Numbered from the stretch's first letter, positions 10,050 through 20,921 are shown. The stretch: 46,883 nucleotides of DNA from an uncultured Prevotellaceae bacterium (GCA_902762325.1 CACWNV010000031.1:1-46883); one strand, 5' to 3'. Notes: generated from the sequence alone by a model not told the origin. Numbers and translations: made by a program.

Positions 10050-10063
10050 AACATCAGATAACA

Positions 10064-11788
10064 ATGAAAAAGTATATATCAATAATACTCGTAAGTCTTT
10101 TGACGGTGTCCTGTGTTGATACCGTGTTATTGCCTGATGATAAGACAGTAGACGAAGACTTCTGGAAGACCAAGGCAGATGTGTCTTTGATGGTTGAAGG
10201 TGCATACAAGTCGATGCTTTCCGGTGATGTATTATCCCGTCTCATCGTTTGGGGGGATTTCCGTTCTGATGAGTTGCTTCCTGTAAGTTCGATTTCTTCT
10301 AATGCAACAGTATCGGCACTCACTGAGATAGATGCACAGAACACACAGACAGATAACATGTTCTCTTCATGGGCAAGTTTATACAGTGTTATAAACAATT
10401 GTAACATTGTTCTTGACCGTGCCCAGTCTGTGATGTCAATAGACCCTTCATATACAGAAGGTGACTATCTCACAGACCGCTCACAGATGCTTGCCCTGCG
10501 TTCCTTATGTTATTTCTATCTTGTCCGTAATTTCCGCGACATTCCCTATTCGGATCATGCCTATATGACAAGCAGTGAGAAGATGGATATCTCCCAGTCG
10601 TCTCCTGATTCAGTTCTTCAGTGCTGTATTCGTGATCTTGAAGAAGCAGAGACTATCGCACTTGATCCTTCCGCCTTTACTGACTGGCGCCGGGTAGGTC
10701 ACATTAACCGTGATGCAATAGATGCTTTACTTGCAGACATCTATCTGTGGTTAGGTTCAGTAAAACATAGTAACGAGTACTATCAGAAGTGTGTGGACTA
10801 TTGTGACAAGGTGATTGCCTCGAAGAAACAGCAGCATATTCCCGGTCGTAATGAACTGATTGAAAAGGAATATCCTCTTGCCGAAGGCACTCAGGCTTTC
10901 AACAGTATTTTCGTTAGACAAAATGCAGAAGAAAGCATCTTCGAGATGCAGTTCGACGGACGTAACAATTCCAATTCGATACTATGTCAGTACCTTTATA
11001 AGTATCGTAACAACAACTCACCGAATGGATATATGAAAGCCTCATCAATATTCGGTACAGTCGGTAATGGTGCTCCTGTGTTTACCCAGACCGGTGATTA
11101 TCGTTATCTGATGAGTTGTTTTGCCGTTGGTAGCAATGCCGATTCTTATGATGTCCGCAAGATGATTACTCAAGATGAGTGGAATCCGAACAATCCTGTA
11201 GGTGTGACGGGGCAGGCAAGAAGTGCACGAGAGTATGAGAACTTTGCACAGAATTATATATTCTACCGCCTTTCCGATGTTATGCTGATGAAGGCAGAGG
11301 CATTGACATCTCTTGCTGCTGACAATAATGATCCGCAGCTCCGTTCAGCATTTAACCTCGTACAATATGTTAATGCCCGTTCGATATACAGTGGAAACCT
11401 TGGGAATGATTCTCTGAAATGGGGCTTTTATAACAACAAGTTGTCGATGGAGACACTTGTGCTGCAAGAACGCCTTCGTGAACTCTGCTTTGAAGGAAAG
11501 CGCTGGTATGACTTGATGCGTTACAACTTCCGTCATGTTGAAGGAATCGACTATACGAGAACGCTGGCAAGACAGTCTGATGCAGGTGCGACATTTGTGA
11601 GGAACGATGCAAATATGCTGAATCTTGTTACACGCAAATATACTTCTGGTGCTGCCGCTGCTGCATCTAAGATGCGAACCGAACCGTATCTTTATATGCC
11701 AATCAATCAAAGCGATATAGATGTGAATCAGAATCTGCGGCAGAATCCGGTTTATAGTGATGCTGACGAATTTAAAAAGAACTATTAA
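10064..11788 (+). CDS. SusD/RagB-family lipoprotein (first copy)
   Basis: This 574-residue lipoprotein has lipobox LLTVSC with Cys17. The N-terminal half carries the SusD-type helical repeat region (ALRSLCYFYLVRNFRDIPY), and the C-terminal half has RLRELCFEGKRWYDLMRYN, the signature of the RagB/SusD family. It would form the lid over the SusC encoded 14 bp upstream and deliver ligand to it. The short gap supports co-transcription. Tetratricopeptide-like helices are expected for the family. The ligand is unknown. Confidence 0.96.
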   Translation: MKKYISIILVSLLTVSCVDTVLLPDDKTVDEDFWKTKADVSLMVEGAYKSMLSGDVLSRLIVWGDFRSDELLPVSSISSNATVSALTEIDAQNTQTDNMFSSWASLYSVINNCNIVLDRAQSVMSIDPSYTEGDYLTDRSQMLALRSLCYFYLVRNFRDIPYSDHAYMTSSEKMDISQSSPDSVLQCCIRDLEEAETIALDPSAFTDWRRVGHINRDAIDALLADIYLWLGSVKHSNEYYQKCVDYCDKVIASKKQQHIPGRNELIEKEYPLAEGTQAFNSIFVRQNAEESIFEMQFDGRNNSNSILCQYLYKYRNNNSPNGYMKASSIFGTVGNGAPVFTQTGDYRYLMSCFAVGSNADSYDVRKMITQDEWNPNNPVGVTGQARSAREYENFAQNYIFYRLSDVMLMKAEALTSLAADNNDPQLRSAFNLVQYVNARSIYSGNLGNDSLKWGFYNNKLSMETLVLQERLRELCFEGKRWYDLMRYNFRHVEGIDYTRTLARQSDAGATFVRNDANMLNLVTRKYTSGAAAAASKMRTEPYLYMPINQSDIDVNQNLRQNPVYSDADEFKKNY

Positions 11789-11789
11789 C

Positions 11790-11800
11790 AGGAGGGAGGA
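11790..11800 (+). promoter_or_regulatory. Unusually strong Shine-Dalgarno sequence
   Basis: The purine run AGGAGGGAGGA ends six bases before the ATG at 11807. Strong Shine-Dalgarno sequences are uncommon in Bacteroidota, so this may raise translation of the FAS1 lipoprotein relative to its neighbours. Confidence 0.6.
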
Positions 11801-11806
11801 ACAGAT

Positions 11807-13867
11807 ATGAATAAAACAATTTTCAAGTCCGGATTGATACTTTTGGCAGCATCGCTGGCATTTGGCGCTTGTAACAAAGAGCCGGATGATTCAAACTTAT
11901 ATACATTTACTGGTGAAACTGTTGAGACCTTCATTCAGAAAGATAGTGATCTGACAGCTTTCAATTATATACTGACTCGTGTCGGATTAGACCGAATGAT
12001 GGCTTCTTACGGCCAATACACCTGTTATGCTCCTATCAATTCAGGTGTCAGAGAATATATAGACAGTTTGTATAATGACCCTGAAGCTGTCATCCCTCAT
12101 AACAGCATGACAGAAAATTCCTTGGAAGGATTGTCAGACAGCCTTTGTAATGACATTGCCCGGTTCCATCTGACCAATGGTCTTTATAGTATCATTGAGA
12201 TGGGAGGTAGTGGTGCTACGATTACTACGATGCTCGGACGGCCGATTTCTTCAAAGGTTGACTCATTGGGAAATACCGTCTTGAACGATGCTTCTACGAT
12301 TATCAGCGAGGATAATGAGGTGACAAATGGTCTTGTTCACAAGGTGACACGCGTTGTTCCTCGTTCTGCCCGTTCTTTGGGTGATACATTCGACCGCCTT
12401 GAAGAATATACTATTTTCAATGAGGCATTACATCGCACAGGTCTTGCAGACTCTGTAGTCCGTTCTTCTAAGAATAAGATCTTTACTAAGCCTGCCGATT
12501 GTAATGACACTGATGGTTCTTTACTGTATTGTCCGACCGAATGTAAGGTTGGCTACACTATTTTCGCTGAGAGTGATGCTGTAATGAAAGCCAATGGCAT
12601 TAACAGTTTTGATGACCTTGTCAGATTTGCTAATAATGTCTATGCAAATGCCCCGGAGTGGTATGACTATATGCGCGAACTTGGCTTGAAAGTCAGCACA
12701 GGTAACGACTATACGAATCGCTTCAATGCGCTGAACATGTTTGTTGCCTATCATATACTCTTTGCTTCGATGGCACAAGATCAGCTTGTGTTTGAGGATA
12801 AGGCTGGAGTTCCTGCAGGAACAGACAAGTGGAATTATGTAAATGGCGGCGAACCGTACGACTATTATGAGACAATGCTTCCAAGTACTCTGTTGAAGAT
12901 ATGGGAGCCACAGCCAGGAAAGGTGTTGTATATCAATCGCTATCGTACCTTTAATACTTTGACTGATGAGATAGGAAAAATGGGAAACAACCATGTGTTG
13001 GTTAATCCGGGCATAATGATTGAACGCAAGGATATCACCGCCCTCAATGGATATATCCATCCGATTAACGGCATGCTTGTTTATAATGCCCAGGTGCCTC
13101 ATGGAGTGCTCAACGAACGCCTCCGCTTTGAAGCTACAACCTTCTTGCCGGAATTCATTAACAATGGCTTCCGCTATATGTATATGAACGAAGTGTCTGC
13201 TATGAACGGAGGAGGTAGTGGCGCACGTCTTGCTTTCCCTGTTGACTATTTCGATAATGTTATATGCTATAATGGAGAGCAGACAAAGCTCAGATACAAC
13301 ATCAAAGGTGATTACCGTGCCTATCAGGCAGATGCATTCCAAGGATGGGGACAGTATGACCTTGCCGTTAAGCTTCCTCCTGTGCCCTCAGGCTTGTATG
13401 AATTCCGTCTGTTCTATTCTCCGATGGGACATGGTGGCATGATGCAGTTCTATCTTGGAACTTCACGTGATGTTCAGAAGATGGAAGCATTGAGTATTCC
13501 TCTTGATGTGCGTATCCAGGAATCTGACCCCCGTATTGGATGGACTGCGTTCTATCAGGAAGATGATTCTGGTGTGTCTACTGACGAAGCACTTCACAAC
13601 CGTGGCTATATGCGTGGTCCTTTTAGCTTCTGTGGTCACCCCGGTGATGATGGTGATACGAAGACAACGAAAAACTGCCGTGGTGATGGTGTTGTCACCT
13701 TACGCCGTGTTCTGGGTCGTGTCAACATTAAACAGAGTGATGAACACTGGTTCCGTTTCAAGAATGTGATCAATGACGACTCTGATTTGAAATGGCAGCT
13801 CGATTTTGTTGAGTTCGTACCCGTCAGTATTGTTGATAATGATCAGTATTCAGAAGACTGGTATTAA
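11807..13867 (+). CDS. Fasciclin-domain lipoprotein with C-terminal beta-sandwich domain
   Basis: This 686-residue lipoprotein has lipobox AFGAC with Cys21. Two FAS1-like regions are visible: about 37-185 (YTCYAPINSGVREYIDSLY, then NGLVHKVTRVV) and about 190-430 (YTIFAESDAVMKANG, then LNGYIHPINGMLVYNA). Residues about 435-686 form a separate beta-rich domain (WGQYDLAVKLPPVPSGLYEF near the middle, FVEFVPVSIVDND near the end) that resembles domains attached to FAS1 lipoproteins in Bacteroidota. It lies 18 bp after SusD and takes the slot normally held by a SusE/F-type binding lipoprotein. A ligand-binding surface role is inferred. Confidence 0.83.
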   Translation: MNKTIFKSGLILLAASLAFGACNKEPDDSNLYTFTGETVETFIQKDSDLTAFNYILTRVGLDRMMASYGQYTCYAPINSGVREYIDSLYNDPEAVIPHNSMTENSLEGLSDSLCNDIARFHLTNGLYSIIEMGGSGATITTMLGRPISSKVDSLGNTVLNDASTIISEDNEVTNGLVHKVTRVVPRSARSLGDTFDRLEEYTIFNEALHRTGLADSVVRSSKNKIFTKPADCNDTDGSLLYCPTECKVGYTIFAESDAVMKANGINSFDDLVRFANNVYANAPEWYDYMRELGLKVSTGNDYTNRFNALNMFVAYHILFASMAQDQLVFEDKAGVPAGTDKWNYVNGGEPYDYYETMLPSTLLKIWEPQPGKVLYINRYRTFNTLTDEIGKMGNNHVLVNPGIMIERKDITALNGYIHPINGMLVYNAQVPHGVLNERLRFEATTFLPEFINNGFRYMYMNEVSAMNGGGSGARLAFPVDYFDNVICYNGEQTKLRYNIKGDYRAYQADAFQGWGQYDLAVKLPPVPSGLYEFRLFYSPMGHGGMMQFYLGTSRDVQKMEALSIPLDVRIQESDPRIGWTAFYQEDDSGVSTDEALHNRGYMRGPFSFCGHPGDDGDTKTTKNCRGDGVVTLRRVLGRVNIKQSDEHWFRFKNVINDDSDLKWQLDFVEFVPVSIVDNDQYSEDWY

Positions 13868-13951
13868 TACTGCATAAGATTGAAAGATTGAGATGATGTT
13901 CTCGGAAAGAGAATAAAAGCCTCAAGTATCAAACAAACAAATGTCAATTAT

Positions 13952-15649
13952 ATGAAATTGAAGAATATTTTAGGAATCGTGATTGTAACGGCTGGCATGC
14001 TGGCTGTTACATCATGTACCGATTATGATGATTACAATAAAGTACCGACAGACGTAAATGCTTCTGCTGAGCGTACGTTGTGGGAGAATATTTCCCAGAA
14101 CAGCAGTCTGTCTGATTTTGCCAATATCATTAAATATGTCGGTTTTGATGATGAACTGCAGCAGTCGCATTTCTATACTGTTTGGGCTCCGCTAAACGGA
14201 ACCTATGATGCGCAGTCACTTCTGAATCAGGACAAGGAAACTGTTCTTTATCGGTTTGTCAAGAGCCATATAGCAGAATACAACCACAATGTTTCTGGCG
14301 GAGTTGATGAACGAATACACGCATTGAACGATAAGTCTTTCAGCTTTATTGGTTCTGGAGAATATACTTATGCTGACGTTAGTGTGAATCAATTGAATCT
14401 TCCAAGTGTAAATGGAGTGATCCATACACTGAAAGGTGCTGCTGCATTCTTGCCGAACATCTATGAGTATATATATCAGGCAGAGGATGCAGATTCGCTT
14501 CAGGATTATTTCAAGCATTATGAGCAAGTCTATCTGGATGAAGCAAACAGCGTTGTTGGTCCTACCGTAAACGGAAAGCAGACTTATATTGATTCTGTGA
14601 TGATAACAACCAATCTTCTGTATAGAACACTTGGCGCAAGTCTTGCTCATGAGGACAGTTCATATACCATGCTCATTCCAACGAATGAAGCATGGGTAAA
14701 GTCGTATGAGAGAATAAAGCCGTATTTCAACTATATTACGACGACGATTGCCCAGGATATGGACGCCGCTACCTCTACAACTAATATTCCGTCGACAACG
14801 GTTTCTATTGATAATGTCTATCAGGCTGACTCCCTGACTAAACGGGCTATTGTCAATAATCTGGTATTCAACAATAATAGTTTCTATAACAGATGGGTGG
14901 AGAATCCGAGCGAGGTGTACACAGATACTTTGTTGTCAACAACACAGTCGAAGTTGTCTAACCCACGAGAAGTTCTTGATCAGACTATTAATAAGGTGAA
15001 GATGAGCAACGGCTATTCTCGTATCGTTGATTCTCTTGCGATGCATTCATGGGAGAGCTGGGCACCAAGTCTTTCTTTTTCACCCATAAGATATGGTGTT
15101 TCCTGGACAGGAACAAATCATAATATCATTCTTAACATTCTTAACAGTTCTGAGTCTGAGAAAGAAACGATATCTTATCTTTGGGTGGAGCCGAGTAGTA
15201 CTTACTCAAAACCGGAATTGGATGTGAAGTTGCCTAATGTGCTGTCGACAACGTATAACATCTATTGCGTTATCGTTCCTCCTTATGATCAGGAATTCGT
15301 TTCCACATCAGAATTTCGTCCTAATCAGCTGGACTTCGACTTGAGCTATTGTGATGCTAATGGTAAACTGGCAACAACGCTTTCCGGCTCAGGAAGAACA
15401 GCGGTACACCTTGCTTCTAAGTTAGAGAATGATCCGACAAGGATAGACACCATGTTTGTAGGAACATTTACTTTCCCCGTCGCCTATAGAGGACTGGGAG
15501 AGAAAATCTATCCGAATCTGAAGATTACTACTGATTTTAATGTGTTCGACCGTACGGCGATGGAGCAGTACACGCGTGACCTGCGTATTGCATCAATTAT
15601 TCTACGTCCTGTTGAGCAAGATGAATATGAAGCAACAAAGGAAAATTGA
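13952..15649 (+). CDS. Fasciclin-domain lipoprotein (third in locus)
   Basis: This 565-residue lipoprotein has lipobox AVTSC with Cys22. FAS1-like regions lie at about 45-175 (SHFYTVWAPLNGTYDAQSLL, then VNGVIHTLKGAAAFLP) and 178-360 (SYTMLIPTNEAWVKSYERI). The remaining ~200 residues form a beta-rich domain. Its last strand, IASIILRPV, is similar in style to the end of the preceding FAS1 lipoprotein, so the two may be diverged paralogues. The 84-bp gap upstream holds a small hairpin (TTCTC-GGAAA-GAGAA, 13899-13913) without a T-run, so read-through is expected. The stop lies 2 bp before the next SusC start. Confidence 0.82.
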   Translation: MKLKNILGIVIVTAGMLAVTSCTDYDDYNKVPTDVNASAERTLWENISQNSSLSDFANIIKYVGFDDELQQSHFYTVWAPLNGTYDAQSLLNQDKETVLYRFVKSHIAEYNHNVSGGVDERIHALNDKSFSFIGSGEYTYADVSVNQLNLPSVNGVIHTLKGAAAFLPNIYEYIYQAEDADSLQDYFKHYEQVYLDEANSVVGPTVNGKQTYIDSVMITTNLLYRTLGASLAHEDSSYTMLIPTNEAWVKSYERIKPYFNYITTTIAQDMDAATSTTNIPSTTVSIDNVYQADSLTKRAIVNNLVFNNNSFYNRWVENPSEVYTDTLLSTTQSKLSNPREVLDQTINKVKMSNGYSRIVDSLAMHSWESWAPSLSFSPIRYGVSWTGTNHNIILNILNSSESEKETISYLWVEPSSTYSKPELDVKLPNVLSTTYNIYCVIVPPYDQEFVSTSEFRPNQLDFDLSYCDANGKLATTLSGSGRTAVHLASKLENDPTRIDTMFVGTFTFPVAYRGLGEKIYPNLKITTDFNVFDRTAMEQYTRDLRIASIILRPVEQDEYEATKEN

Positions 15650-15651
15650 TT

Positions 15652-18600
15652 ATGAGAAATCTAATTAAATATTTACTGCAAGGCAAAGGTCTAAATCTTG
15701 TGCTTTGTGCCATGACAATAAGTTTCTGCACCCCAGCATTGGCTCAGGATGATGAGTTTGAAGAGGTGGAGACATCAATCAAGCAGCCGACTCGCCAACG
15801 GACTGTAAAGGCAAACTATCCTATGATGACATTGCATGGCGTTGTGATAGATCAGAACAGTAAGAAGCCATTGGCAGGTATTCAGTTGCGGACATTGGGA
15901 AATGAGATGTATACAGCTATGACGAAGGCGGATGGTTCATTTACAATTAATGTTCCTACATTCACCACCAGTCTGTATGTGTATTCACCATCATATCTTT
16001 CTCAGCAAGTGGCAGTCAGGGCAAATGATTCAACACAGAACATTCGTGTGATGATGTTGAGCGATGCTTATCGTAACATGTATAAAGACGGGACAGAATA
16101 TACTGCTCAGAACAGTTTTGTTGCCAAGTCTAATAGTGTTACTATAGATAATGATATTGCAAATAATCTTGGTGCTGATGTCCATGCTATTATGCGTTCG
16201 GCTGTTGCCGATGGTGGAGCTTCGATGTTCATTCGTGGTTTCAACTCAATCAATGCCAATGCCCAGCCGCTGATCGTGCTGGATGGTATTGAACAGGATA
16301 TGCAACAAAACAGACTGGCTTTGCATAGTGGACAGTTTAATAACATCCTGGCTAACATATCGCCAGAGGATATCGACGAGGTGAAGGTCTTGAAGAATGC
16401 AACTGCTCTTTATGGTGCACGTGGTGCTAACGGTGTAATCTTGATTACAACGAAGCGAGGCCACTCTATGGCAACTCGTATTGATGCCAATGTATATGCT
16501 GGTGTTAGTCTTGTACCGAGACTGCCCAAGTTGATGAATGCATCACAATACAGGACCTACGCAACGGAGATGTTGGGTACTGTTCCTGCAAACATCCAGC
16601 AAAACAAGCCAATCCAATATCGTTTCCTTAATGACGATCCTAACGGCTATTATTATCATACATATCATAATAATACCGACTGGACTGATTATGTGTATCG
16701 TACAGCACTTACCCAGAATTATAGCATCAATGTGCAGGGAGGTGATGATATAGGTATGTATAACCTTTCTGTAGGTTATATGGATGCTCAGTCAACAGCT
16801 AAGAAGAACGGATTTAACCGTATGAATGTGCGTTTTAATACTGATATCAATATTCTTTGGAACCTGAAGACGAAGTTTGACATCTCGATAAGCCGTACTA
16901 ATAGTGAAGTGTTTGACGATGGTGTTCCGCAAGATTTCTCGGCAGGCACTATCACGTCACCCACATTCTTGTCACTCATCAAGTCTCCTTTGGTTAGTCC
17001 CTACCAGTATAATGCCATCTTAGGTGGATTCTCAAGTCTGCTTAGTGATTATGACGACATCTATTCCCAGTTGGGAAACAAGTATTCATTGGCTAACCCT
17101 GTGGCTATCCTTGAGAATGCCAACGGTGATAACAAGAATAAATCAGAAAACACTTACTTTAATGTTCGTGTAGAGCCTACTTATTCTATCACACCCAATC
17201 TTTCTCTTACCACGATGTTCAGCTATACGCTTGACCGTAACTCACAACGCTACCATCGTCCGTTCAACGGAGTTCCTTCTTTTGAAATAAGTGATCTTGG
17301 TACGGTGACAAGTATGGCTGCTTCTTTGTTCTCGAAGGAAATCAATGTGGTGAGCAATACACACGTTGACTGGCATCATCAATATGGTCGGCATACCCTT
17401 GGGGCATTCGCTGGATTTAAGTACTCGTATTTCTCATTTGATGACAACGATCTTCGTACAGAGTACCGTTCTACTACCAGTGACAAGAATCCCGCTTTGA
17501 GTGCTACAGATGGATTCCAGCATATCAAAGGTACCAATGATGTGTGGAAGAATATGATGTGGTATGGTAATGTGGATTATAACTACATGAATCGGTATTT
17601 TGCAACCTTGACATTGACCGCAGAGGGCAACAGTCGTTTTGGTGAGAATGCCGGTGGATTGAAATTAGCTGGTATCAACTGGGCTATATTCCCCAGCGTT
17701 CAGTTAGGATGGATTCTCACTAATGAGAATTGGTTCCCAAAGAACAAGGGTATCAATTACCTGCGCATCAATGCAGGATTTGACATGAGCGGTAATGATG
17801 ACATCAGTAATTATGCTGCTCGTACAAGCCTGTCAACAGTCAAGTTCAACTATCGTGCTACCGGTTTGCAGCTTACCAATATTGGTAATGATGAGATCAA
17901 ATGGGAGACAAGCAGAAAGTTTAATGTCGGATTAGAGAGCTTCTTGCTTAATAATAGAGTAGGGGTGAATTTCAATTACTTCTTTAATAAGACTGTTGAC
18001 CTGCTTACCCTGATGACTTTCGAGAACCCGATAGGAGGTATCAACAACTATTGGACCAATGGCGGTGAACTTGAGAACTCTGGATTTGAACTGACAGTGA
18101 CCGGTAAACCAGTTGCTACAAAAGACTGGCATGTTGAATTAGGTGCAAGCATCGGTCATTATGTGAACAAAGTAACAAAGCTGCCTAATGGAAATTACAC
18201 AACATCTGTCTATGGCGATCATAACATCCTTACATCTGTGGGCAACCCTGTAGGACTCTTCTACGGTTATAAGACCGAAGGCATCTTCCGCGACAACGCC
18301 GAAGCCCTTGCTGCCGGTAAGAATGGCTATCTCTATATGGAGGATAATGCAGGTAACACCAACAACTTCCTTGCCGGCGATGTTCATTTCGTCGACCTTA
18401 ACGATGACGGAAAGATTAGTGAGGCGGATAAGACGGTTATTGGTAATCCGAATCCTGATATCTATGGTAATATCTTTGCCATGGTCAACTGGAAGCATCT
18501 TACCTTGAACATTGGCTTCAATTATAGTCTTGGTAATGATGTGTACAATTATCAGCGTTCTGTCCTCAATAGCGGTAGCACCTTCTATAACCAGCAGGTT

Positions 18601-18948
18601 GCTGAGGTAGGGCACTGGCGTTATGAAGGTCAGGTGGCAGAATTGCCGCGTCTGGCATTTGATGACCCGTTAGGCAACAACCGTTTCAGTGACCGTTGGA
18701 TAGAAGACGGAAGCTATTTGAGGCTAAAGACTCTTAACCTGACATATAATGTACCCGTTCCTGGCAGTTGGACTTGGTTGCAAGGTCTTTCTATTTGGGC
18801 ACAGGCAAATAACCTGCTGACATTTACCAAGTATCTTGGAAGTGATCCTGAGTTCAGCATTGGCAATAGCGTGCTCTATCAAGGGATAGATTGTGGCAAT
18901 CTTGCACAGGGACGTTCGTTTACATTCGGTGTGAAAATCAATCTCTAA
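15652..18948 (+). CDS. SusC/RagA-family TonB-dependent outer-membrane transporter (second copy)
   Basis: The ATG at 15652 gives 1098 residues. A TTG at 15646 in the same frame is possible but overlaps the previous stop and is less likely. The signal peptide ends near PALAQ. After it come an acidic linker, a carboxypeptidase-regulatory-like domain (about 55-130, LHGVVIDQNSKKPLAGIQLR), a TonB plug (about 150-280, MFIRGFNSINANAQPLIVLD and GARGANGVILITTKRG) and a barrel ending FTFGVKINL. It is clearly diverged from the first SusC in the locus, so a different ligand, or a different part of the same one, is likely. Its SusD partner follows at 19040. Confidence 0.96.
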   Translation: MRNLIKYLLQGKGLNLVLCAMTISFCTPALAQDDEFEEVETSIKQPTRQRTVKANYPMMTLHGVVIDQNSKKPLAGIQLRTLGNEMYTAMTKADGSFTINVPTFTTSLYVYSPSYLSQQVAVRANDSTQNIRVMMLSDAYRNMYKDGTEYTAQNSFVAKSNSVTIDNDIANNLGADVHAIMRSAVADGGASMFIRGFNSINANAQPLIVLDGIEQDMQQNRLALHSGQFNNILANISPEDIDEVKVLKNATALYGARGANGVILITTKRGHSMATRIDANVYAGVSLVPRLPKLMNASQYRTYATEMLGTVPANIQQNKPIQYRFLNDDPNGYYYHTYHNNTDWTDYVYRTALTQNYSINVQGGDDIGMYNLSVGYMDAQSTAKKNGFNRMNVRFNTDINILWNLKTKFDISISRTNSEVFDDGVPQDFSAGTITSPTFLSLIKSPLVSPYQYNAILGGFSSLLSDYDDIYSQLGNKYSLANPVAILENANGDNKNKSENTYFNVRVEPTYSITPNLSLTTMFSYTLDRNSQRYHRPFNGVPSFEISDLGTVTSMAASLFSKEINVVSNTHVDWHHQYGRHTLGAFAGFKYSYFSFDDNDLRTEYRSTTSDKNPALSATDGFQHIKGTNDVWKNMMWYGNVDYNYMNRYFATLTLTAEGNSRFGENAGGLKLAGINWAIFPSVQLGWILTNENWFPKNKGINYLRINAGFDMSGNDDISNYAARTSLSTVKFNYRATGLQLTNIGNDEIKWETSRKFNVGLESFLLNNRVGVNFNYFFNKTVDLLTLMTFENPIGGINNYWTNGGELENSGFELTVTGKPVATKDWHVELGASIGHYVNKVTKLPNGNYTTSVYGDHNILTSVGNPVGLFYGYKTEGIFRDNAEALAAGKNGYLYMEDNAGNTNNFLAGDVHFVDLNDDGKISEADKTVIGNPNPDIYGNIFAMVNWKHLTLNIGFNYSLGNDVYNYQRSVLNSGSTFYNQQVAEVGHWRYEGQVAELPRLAFDDPLGNNRFSDRWIEDGSYLRLKTLNLTYNVPVPGSWTWLQGLSIWAQANNLLTFTKYLGSDPEFSIGNSVLYQGIDCGNLAQGRSFTFGVKINL

Positions 18949-19039
18949 TGGAAGTTAATACTAAAAGCAAAAAGTATAAAGAATATCAATAGTTATGAAA
19001 CGATTATCATCTATAAAAATAAAATATGAGGAAATAAGA

Positions 19040-20896
19040 ATGAAGAGCTTTCTTACTTTCCTACTATCAGGCTTTCTTGTATTCAATGTTTTGACTTTCA
19101 TCAGTTGTTCGGATATGTTAGAGTCTGATAGTACTCGTCAGCTTTTTGATAAGGAACTAAACCAGAAGACCGACTCCGTCTTCTTCGCATACGGTGTAAT
19201 GCAGGCCATGCAGCAATTGGCAGACCAATATGTCTTCCAGGGAGAGATGCAGGGTGATCTGGTGAATACGACCTATTACACGGATAACAATCTTCGTCAG
19301 TTGTGGAATTTCTCTGCTAACTCTGCGAATCGTTATGATAGTGCATACGTATATTATCGTGTAATCAACAACTGTAATTATTACATAGCACATCGTGATA
19401 CGACCTTGCTTACGGGAAGTACAAACGTGGTGATCAATGAGTATGCTGCCATTAAGGCGTTTCGTGCCTGGGCTTATCTCCAGTTGGCAAAGGTCTATGG
19501 TAAGGTTCCGTTCTTTACTGAGCCGCTTGTCACCATTTCCCAGATTAACAGCAGCAATTATCCTGAGCTTGACATCTATGGTATAGTATCTCAGCTGGCA
19601 CCGGATCTTGAACAGTATTCGGGCTTGCAGGTTCCAAATTATGGTACGAATGTCAATATCGGTGCGACTAACTGGAACCAGAATAAGAATATAAACACAC
19701 AATTGTGCTTTATTCCGGTGGATGTTATCTTGGGTGAGATGTATCTTGAAACAGGTGACTTCGATAAGGCAGCAAGCCATTACACCACTTATATTACGGA
19801 TGTGGCTCTTCCCGCTCGTCGTCATGCACATTCTCTTAGCTCGACATTGTCGCTCAGAAATATGTACGAGTCGCTGCCTTCGGACATGGAAGGAAATGGA
19901 TCGGTTGCCGGTGCTTCTAACTGGAGGAACATCTTCCAGAGCAGTGCTACACCAGAAGATGTGATTACTTATATTCCTATGGCTGTCAACCGGCTTCGTG
20001 GAACGACCACAAATGTACCGCTTGCATTCGGTTATAATTATTATTCCACTTCCAGTGCCATTGACAGCCTTCGTGTAGACGAGATTCAGATTGCTCCATC
20101 AAAAGCTTACACTTCTCTTTCTGATAGTGCTGACTATTATTACTACAAGCTTGTTGTCGGTGGTCTCCCACAACAAAACGTAAGTAATGCAAAGCTTGGA
20201 GATATGCGTGCACGTAACATCATCACTCGAGGCGAAGGAGAGGATTCAACTAAGCAGTGGATTAATAAGTACAATAGTGGTAATATCGTCCTATATCGTA
20301 CGTCAACGGTATATCTGCATCTTGCCGAAGCCCTTAACCGCATGGGTTATACTGATGCCGCCTTTGCAATCTTAAAGGATGGTATAACGGCATCGTTGCT
20401 CGACACTACGCGTGTTTATATCACTGATAAGACACGTGAGCTCTTCCAGACACGTTATCCTTTCTTGTCTTCCGAGAATATCTCAAAGTTCCCAGTCCAG
20501 ACCCAGTCTAATGGTACAGAGACGAATTTTGGTATTCATCAACATGGTGCTGGTGTGACGGGAGACGGTAACTATCCTGGTCGGTCGGCCTATCAGCTTG
20601 ACACTATCGTGGGTCAGAAGATGGCAGACATCGCCAGGGTTTATCATGTGAGTGTCGGTATGACGAAGCAGGATAGCATCAATGCGTTAGAAGACATCTT
20701 GTGTGATGAATATGCACTTGAGTTTGCTTTTGAAGGAACGCGCTTCTATGATTTGTGCCGTTTAGCCCGACATAAGAATAAGGCCGGACTCTACGGAGCA
20801 AATTTCGGAAGTATCTGGCTGAGTAGGAAACTACAGTATAAGAATCCGGCAAAGGATATGCTGAATGAGCAGAACTGGTATTTGCCTTTTAAATAA
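19040..20896 (+). CDS. SusD/RagB-family lipoprotein (second copy)
   Basis: The ATG at 19040 (MKSFLTFLLSGFLVF) gives 618 residues with a compact lipoprotein signal ending FISC (Cys23). GAGGAA lies six bases upstream. An in-frame ATG at 18995 would add 15 residues and is less convincing. SusD features include AIKAFRAWAYLQLAKVYGKV in the N-terminal half and CDEYALEFAFEGTRFYDLCR near the end. It pairs with the SusC directly upstream. Before the next gene there is a structured, terminator-like element. Confidence 0.94.
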   Translation: MKSFLTFLLSGFLVFNVLTFISCSDMLESDSTRQLFDKELNQKTDSVFFAYGVMQAMQQLADQYVFQGEMQGDLVNTTYYTDNNLRQLWNFSANSANRYDSAYVYYRVINNCNYYIAHRDTTLLTGSTNVVINEYAAIKAFRAWAYLQLAKVYGKVPFFTEPLVTISQINSSNYPELDIYGIVSQLAPDLEQYSGLQVPNYGTNVNIGATNWNQNKNINTQLCFIPVDVILGEMYLETGDFDKAASHYTTYITDVALPARRHAHSLSSTLSLRNMYESLPSDMEGNGSVAGASNWRNIFQSSATPEDVITYIPMAVNRLRGTTTNVPLAFGYNYYSTSSAIDSLRVDEIQIAPSKAYTSLSDSADYYYYKLVVGGLPQQNVSNAKLGDMRARNIITRGEGEDSTKQWINKYNSGNIVLYRTSTVYLHLAEALNRMGYTDAAFAILKDGITASLLDTTRVYITDKTRELFQTRYPFLSSENISKFPVQTQSNGTETNFGIHQHGAGVTGDGNYPGRSAYQLDTIVGQKMADIARVYHVSVGMTKQDSINALEDILCDEYALEFAFEGTRFYDLCRLARHKNKAGLYGANFGSIWLSRKLQYKNPAKDMLNEQNWYLPFK

Positions 20897-20921
20897 CACA
20901 AAGGTTAAACTTTAATTTGGG

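Noticed and set aside
12521-13342. 273-codon minus-strand open frame inside a FAS1 lipoprotein gene
   Set aside because: It is antisense to a lipoprotein with clear domains; no promoter or family motif.
19157-19831. 224-codon minus-strand open frame inside the second SusD gene
   Set aside because: Antisense shadow of a clear SusD gene, rich in Ile/Thr/Cys with no recognisable motifs.
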